This document shows, piece after piece, positions 33,342-44,874 of a stretch of DNA of 64,000 bases. A model generated the notes under the pieces. The model saw only the letters and a program-made list of their open reading frames with translations, was not told where the DNA came from and did no database searches. Both the position numbers and the translations under genes were made by a program. Positions within the stretch are counted from its first letter, which is position 1, and each line of letters opens with the position of its first letter. This DNA is from Bradyrhizobium sp. MOS002 (lineage in GTDB: Bacteria; Pseudomonadota; Alphaproteobacteria; Rhizobiales; Xanthobacteraceae), in NCBI RefSeq assembly GCF_003020115.1, contig NZ_PYFX01000001.1, positions 1 to 64,000 on the forward strand. The letters are read 5' to 3'.

Positions 33342-34532
33342 ATGACACAACATGACAACGATCCTGCCTGGCCGGACCACAAACCGACCGCGCTGTTGGT
33401 GCTTGCCGACGGCACGGTGCTGGAAGGCTTTGGCCTCGGCGCCGAAGGCCAAGCCGTCGGCGAGGTCTGCTTCAACACCGCCATGACCGGCTATGAGGAG
33501 ATCCTCACCGATCCCTCCTATGCCGGCCAGCTCATCACCTTCACGTTCCCGCATATCGGCAATGTCGGCACCAACGACGATGACATCGAGACGGTGAACA
33601 TGGCCGCGACACCAGGCGCGCGCGGCGTGATCCTGCGCACCGCGATCACCAATCCCTCGAACTACCGCGCCACCAAGCACCTCGACCAGTGGCTGAAGGC
33701 CCGTGGCATCATCGGCCTTTCCGGCATCGACACCCGCGCGCTGACCGCGCTGATCCGCAACAAGGGCATGCCCAACGCCGTGATCGCGCACGCCAAAGAC
33801 GGCGAGTTCGACCTGCACGGCCTGAAGGAAGAAGCGCGCGAATGGCCCGGCCTCGAGGGCATGGACCTCGTGCCGATGGTCACCTCCGGCCAGCGCTTCA
33901 CCTGGGACGAGACGCCCTGGCTATGGGACACGGGTTTTGGCCGTCAGGACAAGCCTGAGTTCAACGTCGTCGCCATCGACTACGGCATCAAGCGCAACAT
34001 TCTGCGCCTGCTCGCCGGCGTCGGCTGCAAGGTGACGGTGGTGCCGGCAACGACGTCATCCGAAGACATCCTGGCGATGAAGCCCGACGGCGTGTTCCTG
34101 TCGAATGGTCCCGGCGATCCGGCCGCGACCGGCAAATATGCCGTGCCCGTGATCCAGGACGTGATCAAGTCGGGCACGCCGACATTCGGAATTTGTCTCG
34201 GCCATCAGATGCTCGGCCTCGCCGTCGGCGCCAAGACCAAGAAGATGCACCAGGGCCATCACGGCGCCAATCATCCCGTCAAGGACGAGACCACCGGCAA
34301 GGTCGAGATCACCTCGATGAACCACGGCTTTGCCGTGGACGAGAGCACCCTGCCGACGGGCGCGACGCAGACCCACATCTCGCTGTTCGACGGCTCCAAT
34401 TGCGGCATCCAGCTCGACGGCAAGCCGGTGTTCTCGGTGCAATACCACCCCGAGGCCTCACCGGGTCCGCGCGACTCGCACTATTTGTTCCAGCGCTTCG
34501 CCGACCTGATGCGGCAGAACAAGAGCGCGTAA
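33342..34532 (+). CDS. carA: Carbamoyl-phosphate synthase small subunit (glutamine amidotransferase)
   Basis: A 396-residue protein: N-terminal CPSase small-chain domain (TALLVLADGTVLEGFGLGAE, FNTAMTGYEEILTDPSYAGQ) and a class I amidotransferase domain with Cys285 (GICLGHQ), His369 and Glu371 (YHPE). It releases ammonia from glutamine and passes it to CarB for arginine and pyrimidine synthesis. carB lies 4.3 kb downstream on the same strand. Confidence 0.98.
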   Translation: MTQHDNDPAWPDHKPTALLVLADGTVLEGFGLGAEGQAVGEVCFNTAMTGYEEILTDPSYAGQLITFTFPHIGNVGTNDDDIETVNMAATPGARGVILRTAITNPSNYRATKHLDQWLKARGIIGLSGIDTRALTALIRNKGMPNAVIAHAKDGEFDLHGLKEEAREWPGLEGMDLVPMVTSGQRFTWDETPWLWDTGFGRQDKPEFNVVAIDYGIKRNILRLLAGVGCKVTVVPATTSSEDILAMKPDGVFLSNGPGDPAATGKYAVPVIQDVIKSGTPTFGICLGHQMLGLAVGAKTKKMHQGHHGANHPVKDETTGKVEITSMNHGFAVDESTLPTGATQTHISLFDGSNCGIQLDGKPVFSVQYHPEASPGPRDSHYLFQRFADLMRQNKSA

Positions 34533-34568
34533 GGCACGCGCTCTCCTGCAACTGCCTTGACGACATCG

Positions 34569-34593
34569 AGCCCGGGCCTTCTCCCGGGCTTTT
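34569..34593 (+). terminator. carA terminator
   Basis: AGCCCGGG, loop CCTTCT, CCCGGGCT then TTT. Confidence 0.75.
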
Positions 34594-34693
34594 GTCGTTC
34601 CGGGGCGCAGCGCGAACCCGGACTGACAGCGGAACGAGGAACGCCGCTTAACTCCCTTCGTTGATCCCTGCTACGCTCACGCAGGAGCCCTTT

Positions 34694-35284
34694 ATGTCCG
34701 TCGTTCGCGACAATGCCGAGCCGCTCGCCATCGTGTTCGAGGATGACGGGCTCGTGCCGAACAATATCCTTCCCTTCCTGGTCTACCAGGCCGCGGTGAA
34801 GCTCGATTCCAGACAGCCGGAAGAGACGATCGAACGCTTGTTCGAAGCGAACGGCTGGGGCGGCACGTGGCGCAATGGCGTCTTCGATTATCTGCATTAC
34901 CACGCGACGGTGCACGAGGTGCTCGGCGTTGCGCGTGGCAGCGCGCGCGTCCGCTTCGGCGGCGACCATGGCCAGGAGCTGGAGATCAAGGCCGGCGACG
35001 TCGCGATCCTGCCCGCCGGGACAGGTCACCAGCGCATCAAGGCCAGCGAGGATTTCTGCGTGATCGGCGCCTATCCGCCGGGTGCGAAGATGGAGGTCAC
35101 CCGCGCAACGCCGGAAAACCACGCCAGAGCGCTGAAGACGATTCCAAACGTCGCGCTGCCGCCGGCCGATCCGGTGACGGGCAAGGATGGAGCGCTGATG
35201 CGGTTGTGGCGACCTAGCGGCGCTCGTCCAACAAACTCCGCAGTCGTCCCGGCGAAGGCCGGGACCCATAGCCACGAAAGGTAG
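34694..35284 (+). CDS. Cupin-domain protein with repeat-encoded C-terminus
   Basis: A 196-residue protein with a cupin barrel: motif 1 region HYHATVHEVLGVARGSARVR, motif 2 ILPAGTGHQRI, followed by FCVIGAYPPGAKMEV. Two His plus Glu of motif 1 and the His of motif 2 suggest a metal site. The start is the ATG at 34694 (GGAGCCCTTT upstream). The last about 20 residues (VVPAKAGTHSHER) come from a palindromic repeat at 35244-35364, so the native end was probably replaced. Confidence 0.82.
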   Translation: MSVVRDNAEPLAIVFEDDGLVPNNILPFLVYQAAVKLDSRQPEETIERLFEANGWGGTWRNGVFDYLHYHATVHEVLGVARGSARVRFGGDHGQELEIKAGDVAILPAGTGHQRIKASEDFCVIGAYPPGAKMEVTRATPENHARALKTIPNVALPPADPVTGKDGALMRLWRPSGARPTNSAVVPAKAGTHSHER

Positions 35285-35364
35285 TTTGGCGAAGATTCGC
35301 TATTGCGCATCTCGCGCCACAACTTCTCCCTGGGGGTATGGGTCCCGGCCTTCGCCGGGACGAC
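35244..35364. repeat. Palindromic repeat with 28-bp perfect arms
   Basis: GTCGTCCCGGCGAAGGCCGG...ACCCATA (35244-35271) and its exact reverse complement (35337-35364). It overlaps the 3' end of the cupin gene. Confidence 0.92.
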
Positions 35365-35389
35365 GACGTGGAAGCAATCCAGCGTGCCC

Positions 35390-35914
35390 TTACGCCTCGT
35401 TGCCGCCTTCTTGTCTCGTGGCTTCGAACAGGAACCAGGTGCGGCGCTCCGTCTCGTCGATAAAGTTTTCGAGGATGCTGGCGCTGGCGACGTCACCGGC
35501 GTCGTCGCAGACCTCGTGTGCTTTGCGCATTGCCGCGGCGACATGCTTGTTGTCCTGCATCAACTCGCGCAGCATCTCGCGCGGCGGGACATAGTCTTCA
35601 TTGTTGTCCTTGATGGTCTGGAACTTGGCGATCTGCCCGATCGATTTCAGCGTGGTGCCGCCGATCTTGCGGACGCGCTCGGCGAGCTGGTCGGTGGTGG
35701 CGAAGATCTGGTCGGACTGCTCGTCAAGCAGAAGATGATAGTCGCGGAAATGCCGGCCGCTGATGTGCCAGTGGAAATTCTTGGTCTTCAGATACAGCGC
35801 GAACGCATCGGCTAGGAGCACGTTGAGTGCCTCCGAAACCTTGTTGACCGCCTGGGACGACAGATCGGTGGGGGTGTCGAGGTCGGGCGAGACCTTTTGT
35901 GGGGCTTTGCTCAC
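35390..35914 (-). CDS. dps: Dps/ferritin-like DNA-protection protein
   Basis: A 174-residue Dps family protein: ALYLKTKNFHWHISGRHFRD, HLLLDEQSDQIFATTDQLAE carry the intersubunit ferroxidase residues (His, His, Asp, Glu). It stores iron and shields DNA from oxidation as a dodecamer, by family knowledge. The start is GTG at 35914, with AGGAAGG 7 nt before; upstream ATG codons lack a site. Confidence 0.92.
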   Translation of the reverse strand: MSKAPQKVSPDLDTPTDLSSQAVNKVSEALNVLLADAFALYLKTKNFHWHISGRHFRDYHLLLDEQSDQIFATTDQLAERVRKIGGTTLKSIGQIAKFQTIKDNNEDYVPPREMLRELMQDNKHVAAAMRKAHEVCDDAGDVASASILENFIDETERRTWFLFEATRQEGGNEA

Positions 35915-36027
35915 GGGAAACCTTCCTGTTAGGACGCGGACATTGACGGCGCGCCGCCGCACCCCTAACGCAGGCGGGCAGCGCCGGTTCCTTCACCGGA
36001 ACCGTTTGGCCGGGGCCCTCGACGACC

Positions 36028-36729
36028 ATGGACGATTGGATCGATTACTACGACTCGACGCACACGATCTATGTCAGCAAGCTGCATCGCGACTTGCACT
36101 TCCAGATCATCGCGCGGGACATCATCGGCTACATCTCTTCGCCCGAGGCGACCGTGCTCGACTACGCCTGCGGCGAGGCTCTGTCGGCGAGCCAAGTCGC
36201 GGCCGCGTGCGGCAAGCTGATCCTCGCCGAGCCCGCGCCCGGTGTGCGCGGCCGGTTGATCGCGCGGTTTGCCCCAAACACGAAAATCCGCGTCCGCTCG
36301 CTCGACGATGTCCGCAAGATGCAGGAGCAGTCGATCGATCTCGTCGTGATGAACTCGGTCGCGCAATACATGACGCCGGACGAGCTCGACGCCGCCCTCC
36401 TCAACTTCCGCCGCATCCTGAAGCCCTCCGGCAAGCTGGTGCTGGGCGATATCCTCCAGCCCAATGTCGGCATGTTCAGGGACGTCACAGCGCTGCTCAG
36501 CTTCGGCCTGCGTCACGGCTTTTTGAAAGATGCGCTGATCGGGCTGATCAGCACTGCGCTGTCGGATTACCGTCAGCTGCGCACGCGCATCGGGCTGCAG
36601 CGCTACAGCGAGGAGGAGATCACCGCCAAGCTCAAGGCCGCCGGCTTCGCGGTCCAGCGCGCTCACCGCAATGTCGGCCACAATAGCTGGCGCATGACGT
36701 TCATCGCGCGGCCGCCGTTGGTTCGCTAG
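36028..36729 (+). CDS. Class I SAM-dependent methyltransferase
   Basis: A 233-residue protein with SAM motif I VLDYACGEALSAS (Asp/Gly pattern slightly unusual), acidic motif II ILAEPAPG, motif IV IDLVVMNSVAQYM and post-motif LKPSGKLVLGDIL. The substrate is unknown. An 18-bp tandem repeat begins at its stop codon and a tRNA-like gene follows 110 bp later. Confidence 0.88.
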   Translation: MDDWIDYYDSTHTIYVSKLHRDLHFQIIARDIIGYISSPEATVLDYACGEALSASQVAAACGKLILAEPAPGVRGRLIARFAPNTKIRVRSLDDVRKMQEQSIDLVVMNSVAQYMTPDELDAALLNFRRILKPSGKLVLGDILQPNVGMFRDVTALLSFGLRHGFLKDALIGLISTALSDYRQLRTRIGLQRYSEEEITAKLKAAGFAVQRAHRNVGHNSWRMTFIARPPLVR

Positions 36730-36780
36730 ACTTCTTGGGTTCGCTAGACTTCTTGGGTTCGCTAAACTTCCTGGGTTCGT
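36722..36780. repeat. 18-bp tandem repeat at the methyltransferase stop codon
   Basis: The unit TTCGCTAGACTTCTTGGG occurs twice exactly, then once with two changes (TTCGCTAAACTTCCTGGG), then a partial TTCGTTAAG. Each unit carries an in-frame stop in the methyltransferase frame. Confidence 0.92.
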
Positions 36781-36837
36781 TAAGCATAACGTCTGCCTGA
36801 GGTGGCTTGTCGCACCCCGATCGGCAATGATCGCCGC

Positions 36838-36913
36838 GGCCCGGTGGCGGAAGTGTCTACGCGAGGGCGATGCATCGCTCTTTATCCTGGTTCAAATCCA
36901 GGCCGGGTCTCCA
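36838..36913 (+). tRNA. Aberrant tRNA-like gene (Cys-like, pseudo?)
   Basis: Complete cloverleaf features: 7-bp acceptor GGCCCGG/CCGGGTC (one G-U), TG at 8-9, D-arm GCG...CGC, T-arm CCTGG TTCAAAT CCAGG, discriminator T and encoded CCA. The anticodon arm AGGGC-GATGCATC-GCTCT has an 8-nt (or 6-nt) loop instead of 7, around the palindrome GATGCATC. The body and a central GCA recall tRNA-Cys. It could be a decayed tRNA, a frameshifting tRNA or a specialised tRNA. A normal elongator role is doubtful. Confidence 0.55.
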
Positions 36914-36996
36914 GCCTTCGCTGGCTCCGCCAGCTTCGGCTCGGCAAGCCCTATCGTGGCGAAGGCTGCCGCGGCGAAGCCCGAAGGGCGAAGCCG
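36914..36996. repeat. Palindromic repeat next to the tRNA-like gene
   Basis: CCTTCGCTGGCTCCGCCAGCTTCGG... and CGAAGGCTGCC...CCCGAAGGGCGAAG form a family of nested hairpins of the type often seen after tRNAs in Bradyrhizobium. Confidence 0.6.
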
Positions 36997-37020
36997 GGCG
37001 ATTTGCGAACAATCTCAGCT

Positions 37021-37392
37021 TCAACCTGCATCGACCACTTCGCATTCCGACACAAGCCGCAGCCGGTCGGCGTCCTTTGCCGCGGAGGTGATGACGGCAT
37101 CGAGCAGGCCCGGAAAACGTGCGTCCAGATCCTCGCGGCGCAGCCGCATGAAGCGGTTGGTGCCGGCGACGCGGGTCTGCATCAGGCCGCATTCGCGTAG
37201 CTTGGCGAAGTGATAGGCGAGATTCGACTTGCCGCTGAGCGCGTTGAAGTCGCCGCAGCACAGTTCGCTGCTGACAGGTTCCTGCTGAGCAAGTTGGTAC
37301 ACGATCGCCAATCGGATCGGATCGCTCAGGCAATCCAGGACCATCGGCAGTTCGATCTGCTCGCGGGTGGGGTGGGGAGGCGTGCGGCTCAT
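37021..37392 (-). CDS. ArsR-family regulator of the divergent MFS gene
   Basis: A 123-residue winged-helix protein: MVLDCLSDPIRLAIVYQLAQ, CCGDFNALSGKSNLAYHFAK, LRECGLMQTRVAGTNRFMRL. A Cys pair (LCCGDF) and two later Cys could act in sensing. It is divergent from an MFS transporter with two matching operators between. It likely represses both genes until an unknown inducer is present. Confidence 0.9.
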   Translation of the reverse strand: MSRTPPHPTREQIELPMVLDCLSDPIRLAIVYQLAQQEPVSSELCCGDFNALSGKSNLAYHFAKLRECGLMQTRVAGTNRFMRLRREDLDARFPGLLDAVITSAAKDADRLRLVSECEVVDAG

Positions 37393-37399
37393 GGTGACG

Positions 37400-37439
37400 A
37401 TTATAGTGAAATGGCCCCCATGTTCAATAGTTCTTGAAC
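37400..37439 (-). promoter_or_regulatory. ArsR promoter and operator 1
   Basis: On the minus strand, -35 TTGAAC (37427-37422), 16-bp spacer, -10 TATAAT (37405-37400), 7 nt before the ATG at 37392. The -35 box is one half of the inverted repeat GTTCAA-TAGTTC-TTGAAC (37422-37439). Confidence 0.75.
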
Positions 37440-37442
37440 CAA

Positions 37443-37487
37443 TTGACTTCTGAATCGGTCCGATTGATAGTTCAACAAACGTTGAAC
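37443..37487 (+). promoter_or_regulatory. MFS promoter and operator 2
   Basis: TTGACT (37443-37448) and TGATAG (37465-37470) fit a promoter with a 16-bp spacer. The inverted repeat GTTCAA-CAAACG-TTGAAC (37470-37487) covers the start point. Same half-sites and 6-bp centre as operator 1. Confidence 0.7.
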
Positions 37488-37502
37488 ATAGGGATTTTTC
37501 GG

Positions 37503-38672
37503 ATGAGCGTGTTCTGGTTGGCCCTGGCGGCCTTTGCGATCGGCACGGAAGGCTTTGTCATTGCAGGGCTTTTGCCGGCGATCGCAACCGACCTGGCGAT
37601 TTCCGTCCCCGCTGCCGGGCAGCTGGTCACGGCCTACGCCCTCACCTATGCGGTCGGCTCGCCGATCCTGGCGGTAACATTGAACAATATCGACCGCCGC
37701 ACCGTGCTGGCCCTGGCGCTATCGACCTTCATCGCCGGAAACCTCGCGGCGATGGTGGCATCGAATTACATCCTGCTGCTGGCCTCGCGCATGCTGATGG
37801 CGCTGGGCTCCGGGCTGTGCATGCCGACCGCGCTGGCCGTATCCGTGGCCGTCGCCGCGCCGGAGCGACGCGGCCGCGCGGTGGCGCTGGTGACCTCGGG
37901 CCTCACGGTTGCGACCGTCATCGGCGTTCCCCTCGGCAATCTCGTCGGCAGCCTGCTCGGCTGGCGCGCGACCTTTGCCATGGTCGCCCTGATCGGCGCC
38001 GTCGCGCTCGCAGGCCTCCTGCTCGGCCTGCCCCGCGGCCTGCCGCGCAACACGGCCTCGCTCAGCGATCGGCTGGCGGTGGCGCGTCACCGCAATGTCC
38101 TGGTTGCGCTTCTGATCACGATTTTATGGGCGCTCGGCGGCTTCACGGTATTCACCTATTTCGCGGTCCCGCTGCGCGGCCTTGGATTCGATGCTTCGCA
38201 GATCAGCCTCGCGCTGTTGGTGTTCGGCGGCGCCGCCGCGATCGGCAACATGCTCGGCGGCGTCCTGGCCGACCGGCTCGGCACGCTCGTCACGGCAGGT
38301 CTCGGGCTTGCCGGCATGGCCAGCGCGCTGATCCTGGATTCGCTGATCCTGAAGCTGATGCCGGGGCAGGCGCATTATGCGGTGCTGGGCGCGATCTTCC
38401 TCTGGGGCATCTCGGGATGGGCGTTCTACCCGGCCCAGGTCGCCAGCATCATCCGGATCGAGCCGCAGGCCTCGATGATCGCGCTCTCGCTCAACGCCTC
38501 GGCCATGTATCTCGGCTTTGCGATCGGTGGAGCCCTGGGCGGCGCCGTGCTTGCGGCGTGGAGCCCGGCCGATCTCGGCTGGGTCGGCGGATTGAGCGTT
38601 TCGGCGGCTCTTCTGGTCCATCTCGCCCGGGGCTGGCAGGCCCGGCCAAAACCGGTCAAAATTGCCGGTTGA
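37503..38672 (+). CDS. MFS efflux transporter (DHA1-type)
   Basis: A 389-residue 12-helix transporter: [20 protein letters not shown], the motif A region [20 protein letters not shown], motif C-like [20 protein letters not shown] and a second-half repeat. The look is that of drug or arabinose efflux DHA1 members. The start at 37503 has AGGGA 8 nt upstream; codons before it overlap operator 2. Probably regulated by the divergent ArsR protein. Confidence 0.9.
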   Translation: MSVFWLALAAFAIGTEGFVIAGLLPAIATDLAISVPAAGQLVTAYALTYAVGSPILAVTLNNIDRRTVLALALSTFIAGNLAAMVASNYILLLASRMLMALGSGLCMPTALAVSVAVAAPERRGRAVALVTSGLTVATVIGVPLGNLVGSLLGWRATFAMVALIGAVALAGLLLGLPRGLPRNTASLSDRLAVARHRNVLVALLITILWALGGFTVFTYFAVPLRGLGFDASQISLALLVFGGAAAIGNMLGGVLADRLGTLVTAGLGLAGMASALILDSLILKLMPGQAHYAVLGAIFLWGISGWAFYPAQVASIIRIEPQASMIALSLNASAMYLGFAIGGALGGAVLAAWSPADLGWVGGLSVSAALLVHLARGWQARPKPVKIAG

Positions 38673-38759
38673 TGGGCGTTTTTCGGGGTTTCGCCGCCCC
38701 GAAAACTGTTCTAAGACCCACCCCGCGCGCGAGGGGGGACCACCGCGCTCTCGGCCAAA

Positions 38760-38788
38760 GGGACGCGCAGCAGGCGCGCCCTTTTTTT
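38760..38788 (+). terminator. Terminator between MFS gene and carB
   Basis: GGGACGCGC, loop AGCAG, GCGCGCCC with one bulge, then seven T. It could end the MFS mRNA or act as an attenuator 30 nt before carB. Confidence 0.75.
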
Positions 38789-38817
38789 GTGCCCAAATTC
38801 CACTTCGGCGAGAGTTG

Positions 38818-42282
<3,465 letters not shown>

Positions 42283-42332
42283 TCGCGAGCGGGAGCCCCA
42301 ACCTACCGCTAAGTGATTGGCGATGAAGCCAC

Positions 42333-42359
42333 TATGGCCGGAGGAACTGTCCGGCCATA
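42333..42359 (+). terminator. Perfect hairpin after carB
   Basis: TATGGCCGGA, 7-nt loop, TCCGGCCATA; no T-run, so it may be an mRNA end stabiliser or a weak terminator. Confidence 0.5.
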
Positions 42360-42494
42360 AGGTTGTTCTGTTCCGGTGCCAAGCCCATATGAACGTTCGG
42401 CGGCACGCGCGTTGAGCCCCCGGACAGACTGACGAATCAAGTTGCGTGCGCGCTGACATGTCAGGGCGCGCGCGACCGAAGGACGAGAGAAGAG

Positions 42495-42968
42495 ATGGAA
42501 AAGGTACCGATGACTGCGGGCGGCTTTGCCGCGCTCGGGGAAGAACTGAAGAAGCGCCAGTCGGAGGACCGTCCGCGGATCATCGAGCATATCGCCGAGG
42601 CGCGCTCGCACGGAGACCTGTCGGAGAACGCGGAATACCACGCCGCGAAGGAAGAGCAGTCCCACAATGAAGGCCGCATCGCCGAGCTCGAGGACAAGCT
42701 CGCCCGCGCCGACATCATCGACATCTCGAAGCTGTCCGGCGACACCATCAAGTTCGGCGCGACCGTGACACTGGTCGACGAGGACACCGAAAAGAAGACG
42801 GTGTGGCAGATCGTCGGCGAGGTCGAGGCCGACGCCAAGAAGGGCCGCATCTCCATCACCTCGCCGCTCGCGCGCGCGCTGATCGGCAAGAAGAAAGGGT
42901 CAACCGTCGAGGTCAACGCACCCGGCGGCGCCAAGGCTTATGAGATCACCAAGGTGGAGTGGCGGTAG
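42495..42968 (+). CDS. greA: Transcription elongation factor GreA
   Basis: A 157-residue protein: N-terminal coiled coil with the acidic tip ([20 protein letters not shown], where Asp and Glu act in the polymerase channel) and a C-terminal FKBP-like domain ([20 protein letters not shown]). It rescues backtracked RNA polymerase. It is single-gene by context, with a strong terminator after. Confidence 0.97.
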   Translation: MEKVPMTAGGFAALGEELKKRQSEDRPRIIEHIAEARSHGDLSENAEYHAAKEEQSHNEGRIAELEDKLARADIIDISKLSGDTIKFGATVTLVDEDTEKKTVWQIVGEVEADAKKGRISITSPLARALIGKKKGSTVEVNAPGGAKAYEITKVEWR

Positions 42969-42992
42969 CGATTTGCCGTCGCGTGTGAACTG

Positions 42993-43022
42993 AAAAAGGC
43001 CGCGCACTGCGCGGCCTTTTTT
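42993..43022 (+). terminator. greA terminator
   Basis: AAAAAGGCCGCGC, loop ACT, GCGCGGCC then six T. Confidence 0.93.
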
Positions 43023-43065
43023 GTATCTGCGTGTTGCTGGGAATGAGGCGGGATGATCTCTCACC

Positions 43066-43152
43066 CCTCGTCATCGCGAGCGCAGCGAAGCAATCCAGAG
43101 TCTCTCCGCGGAGGCAGCCTGGATTGCTTCGCTCCGCTCGCAATGACGGAGG
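43066..43152. repeat. Palindromic repeat, same family as 14161-14244
   Basis: CCTCGTCATCGCGAGCGCAG...CAATCCAG and CTGGATTGCTTCGCTCCGCT...GACGGAGG; arms imperfect here. Confidence 0.9.
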
Positions 43153-43157
43153 AGACG

Positions 43158-43637
43158 CTACCTTCTTCCCCTCACGTCGAGCGGCACGGCCGCCTCGTAT
43201 TTCGAATTGTGCAGCACCAGCGAGGTCCGCACGTTGCGGACGTGCGGGGCTGCGGTCAGGTGGGTGACGAAATCCTGAAAGGTGGCCATGTCGGGTGCGA
43301 CGCATTTCAGGATGAAATCGACTTCGCCCGACAACATCCAGCACTCGCGCACCAGCGGCTCGGCGCGGACGAACTCCTCGAAGGCCCGCAAATCGGCCTC
43401 GGCCTGGCTGGAGAGGTGCACAGCGGCAAACACCGTGACGTCGAAGCCGAGCTTTCGCGCGTCCAGAAGCCCGCGATAGCCTTGGATATACCCCTCCTCC
43501 TCCAGCGCCCGCACGCGGCGCAGGCAGGGCGGTGGCGAAATGCCGACGCGCTTGGCCAGCTCGACATTCGTGATTCGACCGTCGGCCTGAATCTCGGTGA
43601 GAATTTTCAGGTCGATCTCGTCTAGGTTCCGCGACAC
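43158..43637 (-). CDS. Lrp/AsnC-family transcriptional regulator
   Basis: A 159-residue protein: N-terminal helix-turn-helix (LDEIDLKILTEIQADGRITN, ELAKRVGISPPPCLRRVRAL) and C-terminal RAM ligand-binding domain (ECWMLSGEVDFILKCVAPDM). The start is GTG at 43637, with AGGAG 10 nt upstream. It is divergent from trxB. The likely ligand is an amino acid. Confidence 0.93.
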   Translation of the reverse strand: MSRNLDEIDLKILTEIQADGRITNVELAKRVGISPPPCLRRVRALEEEGYIQGYRGLLDARKLGFDVTVFAAVHLSSQAEADLRAFEEFVRAEPLVRECWMLSGEVDFILKCVAPDMATFQDFVTHLTAAPHVRNVRTSLVLHNSKYEAAVPLDVRGRR

Positions 43638-43713
43638 GTGATTGGAACTCCTGGGCCTTTTCGGCGGTATTGGTGGCTCTGTCGCAATCCTCATAGCCCA
43701 GACCGCACGACCT

Positions 43714-43742
43714 GCGCAATTTTATTGCGCGTGCAGCGCAAT
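43714..43742. promoter_or_regulatory. Triple 7-mer operator array between lrp-type gene and trxB
   Basis: GCGCAAT-TTT-ATTGCGC-GTGCA-GCGCAAT: the 7-mer appears three times in alternating orientation. It lies 77 bp upstream of the Lrp-type gene start and 161 bp before trxB. Likely the Lrp-type protein's own operator. Confidence 0.7.
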
Positions 43743-43903
43743 CGACTTTTGTTCCCTGTTGGAAAAATCCGCCGACAGGGAATGCAATTCTTGCATAGCT
43801 CACCAGAAGGCTTAGATTACCTCTGATATTTCAGCGCCTCCGCGAGGCCTCCCGGCACGTTCCGCGCCCGCGCTGCAGTCCCCCGTGAAAGGCATCTGTC
43901 GAA

Positions 43904-44869
43904 ATGTCCGCCGCTGTCCATGCAAAGGTCGTCATCATCGGCTCCGGCCCCGCCGGCTACACGGCGGCGATCTATGCCGCGCGGGCGATGCTCGAGCCGA
44001 TCCTGATCCAGGGCATCCAGGCGGGCGGCCAGCTCACCATCACCACCGACGTCGAGAACTATCCGGGTTTCGCCGACGTGATCCAGGGCCCCTGGCTGAT
44101 GGAGCAGATGGAGAAGCAGGCGCTGCACGTGGGCACCCAGATCAAGACCGATCTGGTGACCAAGCTCGACACCTCGCAGCGCCCCTTTCGCCTGACCTGC
44201 GATAGCGGCGACGTCTATCTCGCCGACACCGTCATCCTCGCCACCGGCGCCCAAGCGCGCTGGCTCGGGCTGCCGTCCGAAACGAAATTCCAGGGCGGCG
44301 GCGTTTCGGCCTGTGCCACCTGTGACGGCTTCTTCTACCGCAACAAGGACGTCGTGGTGGTCGGGGGCGGCAATACCGCGGTCGAGGAAGCCCTGTACCT
44401 CACCAACCATGCCTCGCAGGTCACCATCGTGCATCGTCGCGATCACTTCCGCGCCGAACGCATCCTGCAGGAGCGTCTGTTCAAGCACCCGAAGATCAAG
44501 GTGATCTGGGACTCAGCCGTCGACGAGATCTGCGGCACCGAGAACCCGAACAAGGTCACCCATGTGCGACTGAAGAACGTCAAGACCGGCGCCTTGACCG
44601 ATGTGCCGACCGACGGCGTCTTTGTCGCCATCGGGCATGCCCCGGCGACCGAACTCGTGGCCGGCCAGATCAAGCTGAAACCGTCGGGCTATGTCGAGGT
44701 CGCCCCGAACTCGACCGCCACCTCGGTCCCCGGCTTGTTCGCCGCCGGCGACGTCGCCGACGAAACCTATCGTCAAGCGGTCACGGCGGCCGGTCTCGGC
44801 TGCATGGCAGCGCTCGAGGCGGAACGATTTTTGGCCCTGCGCGCCAGCGAGCGCGCGGCAGCGGAATAG
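43904..44869 (+). CDS. trxB: Thioredoxin-disulfide reductase
   Basis: A 321-residue flavoprotein: FAD motif IIGSGPAGYTAAIYAARAML, redox pair Cys137-Cys140 (ACATCDGFFYR), NADPH motif VVGGGNTAVEEALYL with HRRDHFRAE, and the final FAD-binding FAAGDVADETYRQAVTAAG. It reduces thioredoxin with NADPH. A LysR-type gene follows after 5 bp and is probably co-transcribed. Confidence 0.97.
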   Translation: MSAAVHAKVVIIGSGPAGYTAAIYAARAMLEPILIQGIQAGGQLTITTDVENYPGFADVIQGPWLMEQMEKQALHVGTQIKTDLVTKLDTSQRPFRLTCDSGDVYLADTVILATGAQARWLGLPSETKFQGGGVSACATCDGFFYRNKDVVVVGGGNTAVEEALYLTNHASQVTIVHRRDHFRAERILQERLFKHPKIKVIWDSAVDEICGTENPNKVTHVRLKNVKTGALTDVPTDGVFVAIGHAPATELVAGQIKLKPSGYVEVAPNSTATSVPGLFAAGDVADETYRQAVTAAGLGCMAALEAERFLALRASERAAAE

Positions 44870-44874
44870 GCATC

